This document shows positions 1-5,758 of a stretch of 15,115 nucleotides of DNA, one piece after another. The stretch is from Paracoccaceae bacterium. GTDB taxonomy: Bacteria; Pseudomonadota; Alphaproteobacteria; Rhodobacterales; Rhodobacteraceae. Every line of letters begins with the position of its first letter. Position 1 is the stretch's first letter. A model generated the notes under the pieces. That model was not told where the DNA came from. It did no database searches and saw only the letters and a list, made by a program, of their open reading frames with translations. The stretch is taken from NCBI GenBank assembly GCA_030626365.1, contig DAOUPC010000024.1, positions 1 through 15,115 of the forward strand, given 5' to 3'. The position numbers and the translations under genes were made by a program.

Positions 1-131
1 GCCTCTTCCAGGATCGCCCCGGTGAAATCAGCGTCAAGGTCATCATAGCCGGGGATGTCGGCGTGGGTGATCTTCAGCACGTTGTGAAGGATGAACTGGG
101 TGTCTTTGATGGGGGGGGTATAGCTGGGCAT
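1..131 (-). CDS. Acyl-CoA dehydrogenase, N-terminal fragment (runs off left edge)
   Basis: Only the first 43 codons are present; the gene continues past position 1. The protein opens MPSYTPPIKDTQF and continues with a segment ending IPGYDDLDADFTGAILEEA. This opening is characteristic of the long acyl-CoA dehydrogenases (about 590 residues) that also include DmdC, the methylmercaptopropionyl-CoA dehydrogenase. These flavoproteins oxidise acyl-CoA to enoyl-CoA in the cytoplasm. The start ATG at 131-129 is backed by a strong AGGGAGA ribosome site (complement of 139-145), 7 nt upstream. The MerR gene 166-567 ends only 34 bp upstream, so the two are probably one operon. An eight-C run lies at codons 5-8 of the coding strand. 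Substrate specificity (fatty acid, branched chain or DMSP-derived) cannot be told from this fragment. Confidence 0.8.
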   Translation of the reverse strand, partial: MPSYTPPIKDTQFILHNVLKITHADIPGYDDLDADFTGAILEE

Positions 132-165
132 TTTCGGGTCTCCCTGGGGCGGTGATTGATTGGGG

Positions 166-567
166 TTATTCGGCGGCTTTGGGGGGGGCGGATGGCGAAC
201 TGATCAGGCTTTCCCCCCATTTCAGCTGATCTTTCAGGTCGGTAATGGCGCGGCCAAGTTCCTGATGCCTGCGTTCCATTTCCATCAGCCTCTCGCGGCC
301 TATGGAAATGGTTTGCGACAGTTGCGTGTGCTGCTGATCGCCAATGTGGTAGAGGTCCAGCAATTGGCGGATTTCCTCAAGGGTAAAGCCAAAGCGTTTG
401 CCGCGCAGGATCAGTTTCAGCCGGGCGCGGTCGCGCTTTGTGAACAGGCGTTTCTGCCCCTGACGGGCCGGGAACAAAAGTTCTTTGGCCTCATAAAACC
501 GCAGCGTGCGTGGCGTGACGTCATAAGCGTCGCACATTTCGCGGATTGTCATGATGTCGTCGGTCAT
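166..567 (-). CDS. MerR-family transcriptional regulator 1
   Basis: A 133-residue protein. Residues 6-73 form a MerR winged helix-turn-helix, with the recognition segment DVTPRTLRFYE at 16-26 and the wing/helix segment LILRGKRFGFTLEEI at 52-66. The rest is a predicted coiled-coil dimerisation helix (about 75-115) and a Ser/Pro/Ala-rich tail. No metal-binding cysteine loop is visible, so it is not a metal sensor of the classical type. It most resembles LiuR-like regulators of acyl-CoA and branched-chain degradation, and the gene sits 34 bp upstream of an acyl-CoA dehydrogenase. I chose ATG 567 because the helix-turn-helix begins right after it and GAGGG lies about 8 nt upstream; the open frame extends to 711 but that extension overlaps the operator-like region. 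It aligns without gaps to the regulator at 1147-1515 over the first 73 residues. The ligand is unknown, possibly an acyl-CoA. Confidence 0.85.
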   Translation of the reverse strand: MTDDIMTIREMCDAYDVTPRTLRFYEAKELLFPARQGQKRLFTKRDRARLKLILRGKRFGFTLEEIRQLLDLYHIGDQQHTQLSQTISIGRERLMEMERRHQELGRAITDLKDQLKWGESLISSPSAPPKAAE

Positions 568-611
568 ACTGAATGCCCTCATCGTCTGCGGTGTCTTCTG
601 CGGTGTGATTC

Positions 612-663
612 TTACATGTAAATTGATGAGGATAGTTACAACATGTAGTTGACGTTTACGTAA
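612..663. promoter_or_regulatory. Cluster of dyad elements, candidate MerR (LiuR-like) operators
   Basis: Three symmetric or near-symmetric elements lie in the leader of the MerR 1/acyl-CoA dehydrogenase operon. TTACATGTAA at 612-621 is a perfect palindrome. TACA-ACA-TGTA at 637-647 is a perfect inverted repeat with a 3-nt gap and shares ACATGTA with the first. TTGACGTTTACGTAA at 649-663 resembles the TTTACGTTWACGTAA-type site I recall for LiuR regulators of branched-chain and fatty acid catabolism. I infer autoregulation by MerR 1, or control by MerR 2. I could not assign convincing -35 and -10 boxes, so the exact promoter is undetermined. Confidence 0.5.
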
Positions 664-716
664 GCCGGACGTTGCGTCACTTTGGGGCTGGGCGTGACCG
701 GGTGGCCGCAACCGAT

Positions 717-750
717 AAAACCGGCGTCATAAGGGCCTGAATGACGGCGG
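717..750 (-). terminator. Rho-independent terminator of the small lipoprotein gene
   Basis: Positions 721-730 and 741-750 form a ten-base-pair stem with one G-G mismatch (CCGGCGTCAT against ATGACGGCGG) around a 10-nt loop. On the minus strand the stem is followed by TTTTAT (complement of 715-720). It lies 33 bp past the stop codon of the lipoprotein gene and would separate it from MerR 1. Confidence 0.55.
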
Positions 751-782
751 TCCGATACGCGCAAAGCGGTGAAACATTGCTG

Positions 783-977
783 TTAGCGGCCAGAGGCCCC
801 GCCGCGCGGGCCCTGGTAATAGCTTCGGCGCGCATGGCGTTTTGCGGTCAGCCGGGCCTCGTATTGTTCTTGCGACACACCCGCGGGGGCCGTGCCGCTG
901 CCATTTGGGCCGGGGTCACAGGCCGCAAGGCCAACAAGGGCAAGGGGCAGGGACAAGAGGCGGAAAAATCTGTTCAT
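783..977 (-). CDS. Small predicted lipoprotein, function unknown
   Basis: A 64-residue protein. It has a basic start (MNRFFR), a hydrophobic stretch and the lipobox LAAC, with the lipidated cysteine at position 20. The mature part is about 44 residues, beginning DPGPNGSG, then a short polar helix-like section (SQEQYEARLTAKRHARRSYY) and a Gly/Arg-rich end. This matches the small entericidin-like or hypothetical lipoproteins common in Rhodobacterales, but I do not recognise a named family. ATG 977 was chosen because it places the signal peptide exactly at the N-terminus; the frame stays open further upstream but with unlike composition. No strong ribosome site is visible before it. It lies between two paralogous MerR genes, with its own terminator downstream, so it probably forms a separate transcript. 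Confidence 0.7.
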   Translation of the reverse strand: MNRFFRLLSLPLALVGLAACDPGPNGSGTAPAGVSQEQYEARLTAKRHARRSYYQGPRGGASGR

Positions 978-1146
978 GGCGTGGTGTGACCGGATTTGGA
1001 CATGTGGTGCCCCATTCAAAGGGCCTGTTTGCAGCATCCGGCAAACCCGCCTTGGGTTCAACTGTGGCCGGGGCCGGATCACGCGAATATGACTGATTGT
1101 GCTTGTGCCAGCTTGCCGCGTGGCGTGCGTTTGGCGCAGGTGGCGC
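978..1146. other. Intergenic gap without a gene
   Basis: This 169-bp stretch between the MerR 2 stop and the lipoprotein start should carry the lipoprotein promoter. On the minus strand a TTGAAC and a GATGCT are separated by 17 bp (about 1061 down to 1033), a weak sigma-70-like match. The same area has a 5-bp AACCC/GGGTT hairpin too weak to call a terminator. I see no tRNA or further coding sequence. Confidence 0.4.
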
Positions 1147-1515
1147 TTAGGCCAGTCGTTTGACGGCCTCAAGGCGCAGGGCCTTAAGTTCACTTAGGGC
1201 TTCGTTCAGTTGTTCGTGCTGTTTTTCCAGCTCTATCAATTGCCGGTCGGCCATCTCGATAAAGGCCTGGGTCTGGGCGCAACTGCCGTGATTCTCATAA
1301 ATCAGCAGCCATTGCCGGATCTCTTCCAGCTGAAAGCCGAATTTGCGGCCCCTCAGGATTAGTTTCATCCGGGCAGATTCGCGCGTGCGATAGAATCGGG
1401 AACGGCCTTCGCGGTCGGGTTGCAGCAATTCGATATACTCGTAATACCGCAGGGTACGTGGGGTCACGTCGAATTCGGCGCACATTTCCTTGAATGACAA
1501 ACGTGGCTCTGACAT
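1147..1515 (-). CDS. MerR-family transcriptional regulator 2
   Basis: A 122-residue protein and a clear paralogue of the regulator at 166-567. It shares DVTPRTLRYYE (16-26), the LILRGRKFGFQLEEIRQW segment (52-69) and a C-terminal coiled coil (about 84-118). It has a single cysteine near residue 79 and none of the cysteine pairs of metal-sensing MerR proteins. ATG 1515 is supported by GGGAG 8 nt upstream; the frame is open up to 1653 but that part would overlap the divergent thioesterase. It is divergent from the thioesterase/thioesterase/MATE operon and shares a 122-bp promoter region with it, so that operon is its most likely target. Control of an acyl-CoA-related regulon is an inference from similarity to LiuR-like proteins; the effector is unknown. 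Confidence 0.85.
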   Translation of the reverse strand: MSEPRLSFKEMCAEFDVTPRTLRYYEYIELLQPDREGRSRFYRTRESARMKLILRGRKFGFQLEEIRQWLLIYENHGSCAQTQAFIEMADRQLIELEKQHEQLNEALSELKALRLEAVKRLA

Positions 1516-1637
1516 TTCTAAATCTCCCTTGTCGGGGCACGGTACGGTGGCGCAGTTCCAAGCGCAACCAGCGGGATTGCCCTTTGACACGTGGGTGGAC
1601 CATAAAGGCGAAACAGGCAGATCCGGGGGCACGTAAC

Positions 1638-2060
1638 ATGCTGGACAAGGCAAAAGTAGCGCGGCAATTCATCGAGGCAATTCCGCATGCCAATGCGCTG
1701 GCTCTGAAACTGACCGACATCAGCAACGGGACAGCGGTGATTGAAATGCCCTATGACACGCGCCTGATCGGGGATCCCCGCACCGGGGTGATCCATGGCG
1801 GGGCCGTGTCGTCGGTGATGGACACCTGTTGCGGGGCCGCGGTGATGTGCCACCCGGCGGCCCCCGGAGGAACCGCAACAATAGATTTGCGTATTGATTA
1901 CATGCGCGCCGCCACGCCGGGCCAGACAATAGTCACCACGGCAACCTGTTATCACATCACCCGCAACGTGGCCTTTGTGCGCGCCACGGCGGTTGACGAT
2001 GACACCGAAAACCCGGTGGCCATGGCAACCGGGTCCTTCACACTGGAGAAACAGTTTTGA
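1638..2060 (+). CDS. PaaI-family hotdog-fold acyl-CoA thioesterase 1
   Basis: A 140-residue single hotdog domain. The signature VIHGGAVSSVMDTCCGAA contains H53-G54-G55 and D62, the positions of the catalytic Asp and HGG loop of PaaI-type thioesterases. The later TIDLRIDYMRAATPG segment is the typical CoA-side strand. The family hydrolyses acyl- or aryl-CoA to the free acid and CoA in the cytoplasm. ATG 1638 was chosen because upstream frame is not protein-like and a G-rich ribosome site (about 1625-1629) precedes it; no homologous N-terminus is lost. It overlaps the next gene by 4 bases. A TTGACA at 1584-1589 could be its -35 box, but no good -10 is visible. The true substrate is unknown. Confidence 0.88.
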   Translation: MLDKAKVARQFIEAIPHANALALKLTDISNGTAVIEMPYDTRLIGDPRTGVIHGGAVSSVMDTCCGAAVMCHPAAPGGTATIDLRIDYMRAATPGQTIVTTATCYHITRNVAFVRATAVDDDTENPVAMATGSFTLEKQF

Positions 2061-2581
2061 ACCGCCCACGTCCCGAACCGATGCAGGTTGTGAAACAACG
2101 ACGCGATGCGGCGCTGCGTGCGCTGGTTGACGGGGTGCCCTATATCCAGTTCCTCGGGATCGAATTTGACCGGCGCGGCGATGAACTGACGGGCCTGCTG
2201 AATTTCAACGATACGCAGATTGGCAATCCGTTTCTGCCAGCGATCCATGGCGGCGTGACGGCGGCGTTTCTTGAGGTCACGTCGATCATCACCCTTAGCT
2301 GGTCCTATCTGTGGCCGGATATTGAATCGGGGGTGATCAACGCGGCGCAAATGGCGCGGGGCGAGTTGCCAAACCTGCCCAAGACGATTGGCTTTACCGT
2401 TGATTACCTGCGCCCCGGCCTGCCGCGCGATGCCTATGCACGCGCCACGGTCAGCCGGGCAGGGCGGCGCTATGCCACTGTCAGGGTCGAGGCGTGGCAG
2501 GACAACCGGGACAGGCTGTTTGCCCAGGCGGTCGGGCATTTCCGTATGCCACAGGCCCCGCGCATTGCCACGCGTGACTGA
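2057..2581 (+). CDS. PaaI-family hotdog-fold thioesterase 2, TTG start
   Basis: A 174-residue hotdog protein with the motif AIHGGVTAAFLEVTS: H64-G65-G66 aligned with the first thioesterase, but Glu73 where the PaaI family has its catalytic Asp. The conserved IGFTVDYLRPG strand follows. Length exceeds a minimal hotdog domain because of a longer N-terminus. I use the TTG at 2057: it overlaps the previous stop codon as TTGA, and GGAGA at 2045-2049 sits 7 nt upstream. The first ATG (2081) has no ribosome site. With its neighbour it could form a heteromeric thioesterase, or be a partner with altered chemistry. Both ideas are inferences. Confidence 0.85.
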   Translation: MNRPRPEPMQVVKQRRDAALRALVDGVPYIQFLGIEFDRRGDELTGLLNFNDTQIGNPFLPAIHGGVTAAFLEVTSIITLSWSYLWPDIESGVINAAQMARGELPNLPKTIGFTVDYLRPGLPRDAYARATVSRAGRRYATVRVEAWQDNRDRLFAQAVGHFRMPQAPRIATRD

Positions 2582-3890
2582 CGCCGCCGCGCAGATCACC
2601 CACCGGCGGGTTCTGTCCATTGCATTGCCGATTGTTCTGGCCAACGCCACGGTGCCGATCCTTGGGGCGGTTGATACCGCTGTGGTTGGTCAGCTTGGGC
2701 AGGCCGCCCCGATTGGTGCGGTGGGGATTGGCGCGATCATTCTGGGTGCGCTTTACTGGGTGTTCGGGTTTTTGCGCATGGGCACGGTGGGTCTGACCAG
2801 TCAGGCGCGCGGGGCAGGGGATGACGGCGAAGTCACCGCCCTGTTGACCCGCGCCCTGATGATCGGGTTTGCCGGTGGTCTGGCGATGGTCGTGCTGCAA
2901 GTGCCGCTGATATGGGCCAGCTTTCAGATGTCACCGGCCAGTGCGCAGGTCGAAGCACTGGCCGGTGAATACATGCGTATCCGCATCTGGTCGGCCCCGG
3001 CGGCAATTGCGATGTTTGGTATCACCGGCTGGCTGATCGCGCAGGAACGCACCCGTGCGGTGATGGTGCTGCAACTGTGGATGAACGGGCTGAATATCAC
3101 GCTGGACCTGTGGTTTGTCATGGGGTTGGACTGGGGCGTGAATGGCGTGGCGTTTGCCACGTTTCTGGCCGAATGGTCGGGGCTGGCGCTGGCGTTGTGG
3201 TTTTGTCGCGGGGCATTCCGGGGGCCGGGTTGGCGCAACTGGGGGCAGGTGTTTGATGTCGTCCGGTTAAGGCACATGGCCATTGTGAACACCGACATCC
3301 TGATCCGGTCGCTGTTGTTGCAGGCAATATTCGTGTCGTTCCTGTTTCTTGGCGCAGGTTTTGATGATGTGACGCTGGCGGCCAATCAGGTGTTGCTGCA
3401 ATTCCTGATGATCACATCTTATGGGATGGACGGTTTTGCCGCCGCCGCCGAGGCGCTGGTGGGGCAGGCGCTGGGCGCGCGTCAACGCGCAGCGTTACGG
3501 CGCGGGGCCTGGATGGCCAGCTTTTGGGGGTTGGTCGTGGTTGTTACGCTGGCGCTGGTGTTTGCCCTGCTGGGCGGGGCGATCATTAACCTGATGACCA
3601 CCTCGGATGCGGTGCGTGCGACGGCCCGCCTTTATCTGCCCTATATGGTCGCGGCCCCGCCGCTGGGGTGGGCGGCGTGGATGCTGGACGGGATATTTGT
3701 CGGGGCCACCCGCGCGGCGGATATGCGCAACATGATGGCGATCAGCTTTGTGGTTTATGGGGTGGCTGTGTGGCTTTTGATGCCGGTTCTGGGCAATCAC
3801 GGCCTGTGGCTGGCGCTGTTGATTTCGTTCGTTGTCCGGGGTGTCAGCCTTGGGTTGCGCTATCGTGCGCTTGAGGCGCAGGCCGCCTGA
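2574..3890 (+). CDS. MATE-family efflux transporter (DinF-like)
   Basis: A 438-residue membrane protein, normal for the family, with about twelve hydrophobic segments. The start resembles MATE helix 1 (LSIALPIVLANATVPILGAVDTAVVGQLG), and the two-fold repeat begins again near the middle (SLLLQAIFVSFLFLG, then a segment including AANQVLLQF). MATE proteins export organic cations, drugs or acids using Na+ or H+ gradients across the inner membrane. The GTG at 2574 lies inside the end of thioesterase 2 (8-bp overlap) and has no clear ribosome site, so it is probably translated by coupling. The in-frame sequence upstream of it is the out-of-phase thioesterase. The substrate cannot be read from sequence; linkage to two thioesterases suggests an organic acid or acyl product. 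Confidence 0.88.
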   Translation: MTDAAAQITHRRVLSIALPIVLANATVPILGAVDTAVVGQLGQAAPIGAVGIGAIILGALYWVFGFLRMGTVGLTSQARGAGDDGEVTALLTRALMIGFAGGLAMVVLQVPLIWASFQMSPASAQVEALAGEYMRIRIWSAPAAIAMFGITGWLIAQERTRAVMVLQLWMNGLNITLDLWFVMGLDWGVNGVAFATFLAEWSGLALALWFCRGAFRGPGWRNWGQVFDVVRLRHMAIVNTDILIRSLLLQAIFVSFLFLGAGFDDVTLAANQVLLQFLMITSYGMDGFAAAAEALVGQALGARQRAALRRGAWMASFWGLVVVVTLALVFALLGGAIINLMTTSDAVRATARLYLPYMVAAPPLGWAAWMLDGIFVGATRAADMRNMMAISFVVYGVAVWLLMPVLGNHGLWLALLISFVVRGVSLGLRYRALEAQAA

Positions 3891-3910
3891 CAGGGCTGCT
3901 TTTCAGGTGG

Positions 3911-4255
3911 TTACAGCAGGTCCTGTATCCGGTCGGTTGGCCGCCCGATTACTGCGCGCGTGCCCGATATGGCAATCGGGCGTTCGATCAGGGTGGGGTG
4001 GGCCGCCATGGCCGCAAACAGGGCCGCATCAGGGCTTGTGCCGCTTAGTCCCAGTTCCTTGAACACCTTTTCGCCGGTGCGCATCATTTCAACCACCGGC
4101 GGCTGGCCAAGGGCGCGCCATGTGGCGATGATCTGATCCTCGGTGGGGGTGTTCTGCAAATAAAGCCGCACGGTGACCGCCGCCCCGTGTTCGTGCAACA
4201 ACGCCAGTCCGGCGCGTGATTTCGAACAGCGTGGATTGTGCCAGTACTCGATCAT
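3911..4255 (-). CDS. arsC: ArsC/Spx-type reductase (arsenate reductase-like)
   Basis: A 114-residue thioredoxin-fold protein. It starts MIEYWHNPRCSKSR, with the single active-site Cys10 in the NPRCSKSR loop typical of glutaredoxin-linked ArsC. The HPTLIERPI segment (about 86-94) carries the family's conserved arginine and cis-proline region. The classical member reduces arsenate to arsenite with glutathione and glutaredoxin. It is the last gene of the DUF952-pyrD-arsC operon: its ATG overlaps the pyrD stop as ATGA (4252-4255) and AGAGGA precedes it. No arsenite pump or ArsR gene is nearby, so a real role in arsenic resistance is uncertain; YfgD-like proteins of this group have unproven functions. 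Confidence 0.85.
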   Translation of the reverse strand: MIEYWHNPRCSKSRAGLALLHEHGAAVTVRLYLQNTPTEDQIIATWRALGQPPVVEMMRTGEKVFKELGLSGTSPDAALFAAMAAHPTLIERPIAISGTRAVIGRPTDRIQDLL

Positions 4256-5310
4256 AGCCAGTCCTCTCTTTTGGTGCCCACGGCCTCGGATACGGATGCA
4301 AACCCGTCGCGGGCCAGTAATTCGTCCAGGCCCCGGGCAATATCGCGCACCAGGGACAGGCCACCGTAAACCAGTGCCGTGTAAAGTTGAACCGCCGTCG
4401 CCCCGGCGCAGATTTTGGCATAGGCATCATCAGGTGATCCAATGCCACCAACGCCGATCAACGGGATGGTGCCATCGGTCAGCTTTGAAAGCTGCGCCAG
4501 AACCCTTGTCGACTTTTCAAACCGCGGCGCGCCCGACAGGCCGCCCTTTTCGTGTGCATGGCTGCTGATCAGCCCATCGCGCTCAAGCGTGGTGTTGGTG
4601 GCGATGATCGCGTCAACCTGCGCCGTGCGGGCCACATCGGCGATATCGGCCAGTTCATCGCTGCTTAGGTCCGGGGCGATCTTAAGGAACACCGGCACCC
4701 GGCGTTCCAGCCCGTTACGCGCCCTGATCACCCCGTCCAGCAGGGCGGCAAGCGCGGCCTTGCCTTGCAACTCACGCAGGCGTTCGGTGTTGGGGGACGA
4801 CACGTTTACCGTGGCAAAATCCAGATGCGCGCCGCAATGGGCCAGCACGCGGGCGAAATCGTCGGCGCGGTCGTCACTGTCCTTGTTGGCCCCCAGATTA
4901 AGACCGATCACCGCGCCTTTGGGGCGTTGGGCCAGCCGCGCGCCGATCAGGTCCATTCCGTCATTGTTAAAGCCAAAGCGGTTGATCGCCGCGCGATCCT
5001 GCGTCAGGCGAAACAGGCGTGGGCGGGCATTGCCGGCCTGTGGGTGCGGGGTGGCGGCCCCCACCTCGACAAAGCCGAACCCGGCGCGTGACAAAGGCGC
5101 AAGGGCGACGGCGTTCTTGTCAAACCCGGCGGCCAGACCAATGGGGTTGGGCAGGTCAATCCCGGCCAGCGTGGTACGCAGCCGGTCAGATGTGACCGGG
5201 CCCTGTGCCGGGGCCAGCCCCATCTGCAAGGCCCTGATCGCCAGTCCATGCGCGGTTTCGGGATCAACCCGGCGCAGGGCAAGCAGCCCGGTCCGTTCAA
5301 TCAGTCGCAT
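4252..5310 (-). CDS. pyrD: Dihydroorotate dehydrogenase (quinone), class 2
   Basis: A 352-residue protein that oxidises dihydroorotate to orotate in pyrimidine synthesis, passing electrons to quinone at the inner membrane. The N-terminal amphipathic helix region (about 1-35) marks class 2. Motifs include AAGFDKN (60-66, flavin region), NRFGFNN (110-116), and NVSSPNT (169-175), which holds the catalytic serine of class 2 enzymes. Later come KIAPDLSSDE, TNTTLERDGL and the phosphate-binding GVGGIGSPDDAYAKICAGA. ATG 5310 gives the normal family N-terminus (MRLIERTGLLALRRVDPETAH); it overlaps the upstream DUF952 gene by 10 bp, and the longer open frame is not protein-like. Its stop overlaps arsC by 4 bp. 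Confidence 0.95.
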   Translation of the reverse strand: MRLIERTGLLALRRVDPETAHGLAIRALQMGLAPAQGPVTSDRLRTTLAGIDLPNPIGLAAGFDKNAVALAPLSRAGFGFVEVGAATPHPQAGNARPRLFRLTQDRAAINRFGFNNDGMDLIGARLAQRPKGAVIGLNLGANKDSDDRADDFARVLAHCGAHLDFATVNVSSPNTERLRELQGKAALAALLDGVIRARNGLERRVPVFLKIAPDLSSDELADIADVARTAQVDAIIATNTTLERDGLISSHAHEKGGLSGAPRFEKSTRVLAQLSKLTDGTIPLIGVGGIGSPDDAYAKICAGATAVQLYTALVYGGLSLVRDIARGLDELLARDGFASVSEAVGTKREDWL

Positions 5311-5645
5311 GTCATGGCGTCCGGGAACTGATGCAACCCATCGACCAGCGGCAGTGGTTCGGCCCAGATAACGTCGTCCAGTTTCAGTGCGCGGTAAAGA
5401 TGGGGGAACAACGCGCCACCGCGCGATACCTCCCATTTCAGGGCCGCGCCCATGGTGTCAGCGTCCAGCGCCAGCACCATCAACCCATCCTGACCGGCAA
5501 AGTGTTTGGCGGCGGTTTCGGTTGCCTGACCGGCGGTGGAAAAGTGGACGAACCCGTCGCTCAGGTCGATCGGGGCACCAGCGGTTTCGCCTTGCGCCTT
5601 AAGGGTGGCCCATTCGTGGGCGTGAAAAATTTTGTAAATAAGCAT
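5301..5645 (-). CDS. DUF952 family protein
   Basis: A 114-residue small cytoplasmic protein. It matches the DUF952 pattern: MLIYKIFHAHEW, then GAPIDLSDGFVHFSTAGQ, a short hinge with ETAAKHFAG, and WEVSRGGALFPHLYRALKLDDVIW. The family is widespread and of unknown biochemistry; the fold is thought to be similar to small ADP-ribosyl or phosphotransferase-like folds, but that is not shown here. It is the first gene of the operon with pyrD (10-bp overlap). Only a weak GGGGC precedes ATG 5645, inside a 5-bp GCGGG/CCCGC hairpin that directly abuts the start codon, so translation may be sensitive to folding. Confidence 0.88.
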   Translation of the reverse strand: MLIYKIFHAHEWATLKAQGETAGAPIDLSDGFVHFSTAGQATETAAKHFAGQDGLMVLALDADTMGAALKWEVSRGGALFPHLYRALKLDDVIWAEPLPLVDGLHQFPDAMTCD

Positions 5646-5696
5646 GCGGGCGTGATGCCCCGCGGGCCGGCCAGACGCAAGCCGGAAACAGACCCT

Positions 5697-5725
5697 TTGA
5701 CACCACGCACAATGCGGCGCACCAT
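5697..5725 (+). promoter_or_regulatory. Candidate sigma-70 promoter of the 5'-nucleotidase gene
   Basis: A consensus TTGACA at 5697-5702 is followed after 17 bp by CACCAT at 5720-5725, a weak -10 (three of six matches). It is placed 34 bp before the start codon, giving a short leader that contains the AGGGAG ribosome site. No Pho-box was recognised. Confidence 0.4.
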
Positions 5726-5758
5726 CGCTGGCAAAACAATACTCAGGGAGTTTTAATC

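Noticed and set aside
978..1146. Possible tRNA-like GGGTTCAA sequence near 1054
   Set aside because: A T-loop-like string alone; no acceptor, D or anticodon stem could be folded around it.
1584..1612. TTGACA as a complete promoter for the thioesterase operon
   Set aside because: The -35 match is perfect, but no -10 at 16-19 bp spacing has more than a poor match, so I did not list it as a promoter.
3891..3910. Terminator between the convergent MATE and arsC genes
   Set aside because: Only a 5-bp CCTGA/TCAGG pairing with a long loop; not enough to call.
4442..5371. Plus-strand open frame of about 300 codons opposite pyrD
   Set aside because: Ser/Arg/Ala-rich translation without motifs; pyrD on the minus strand is unmistakable.
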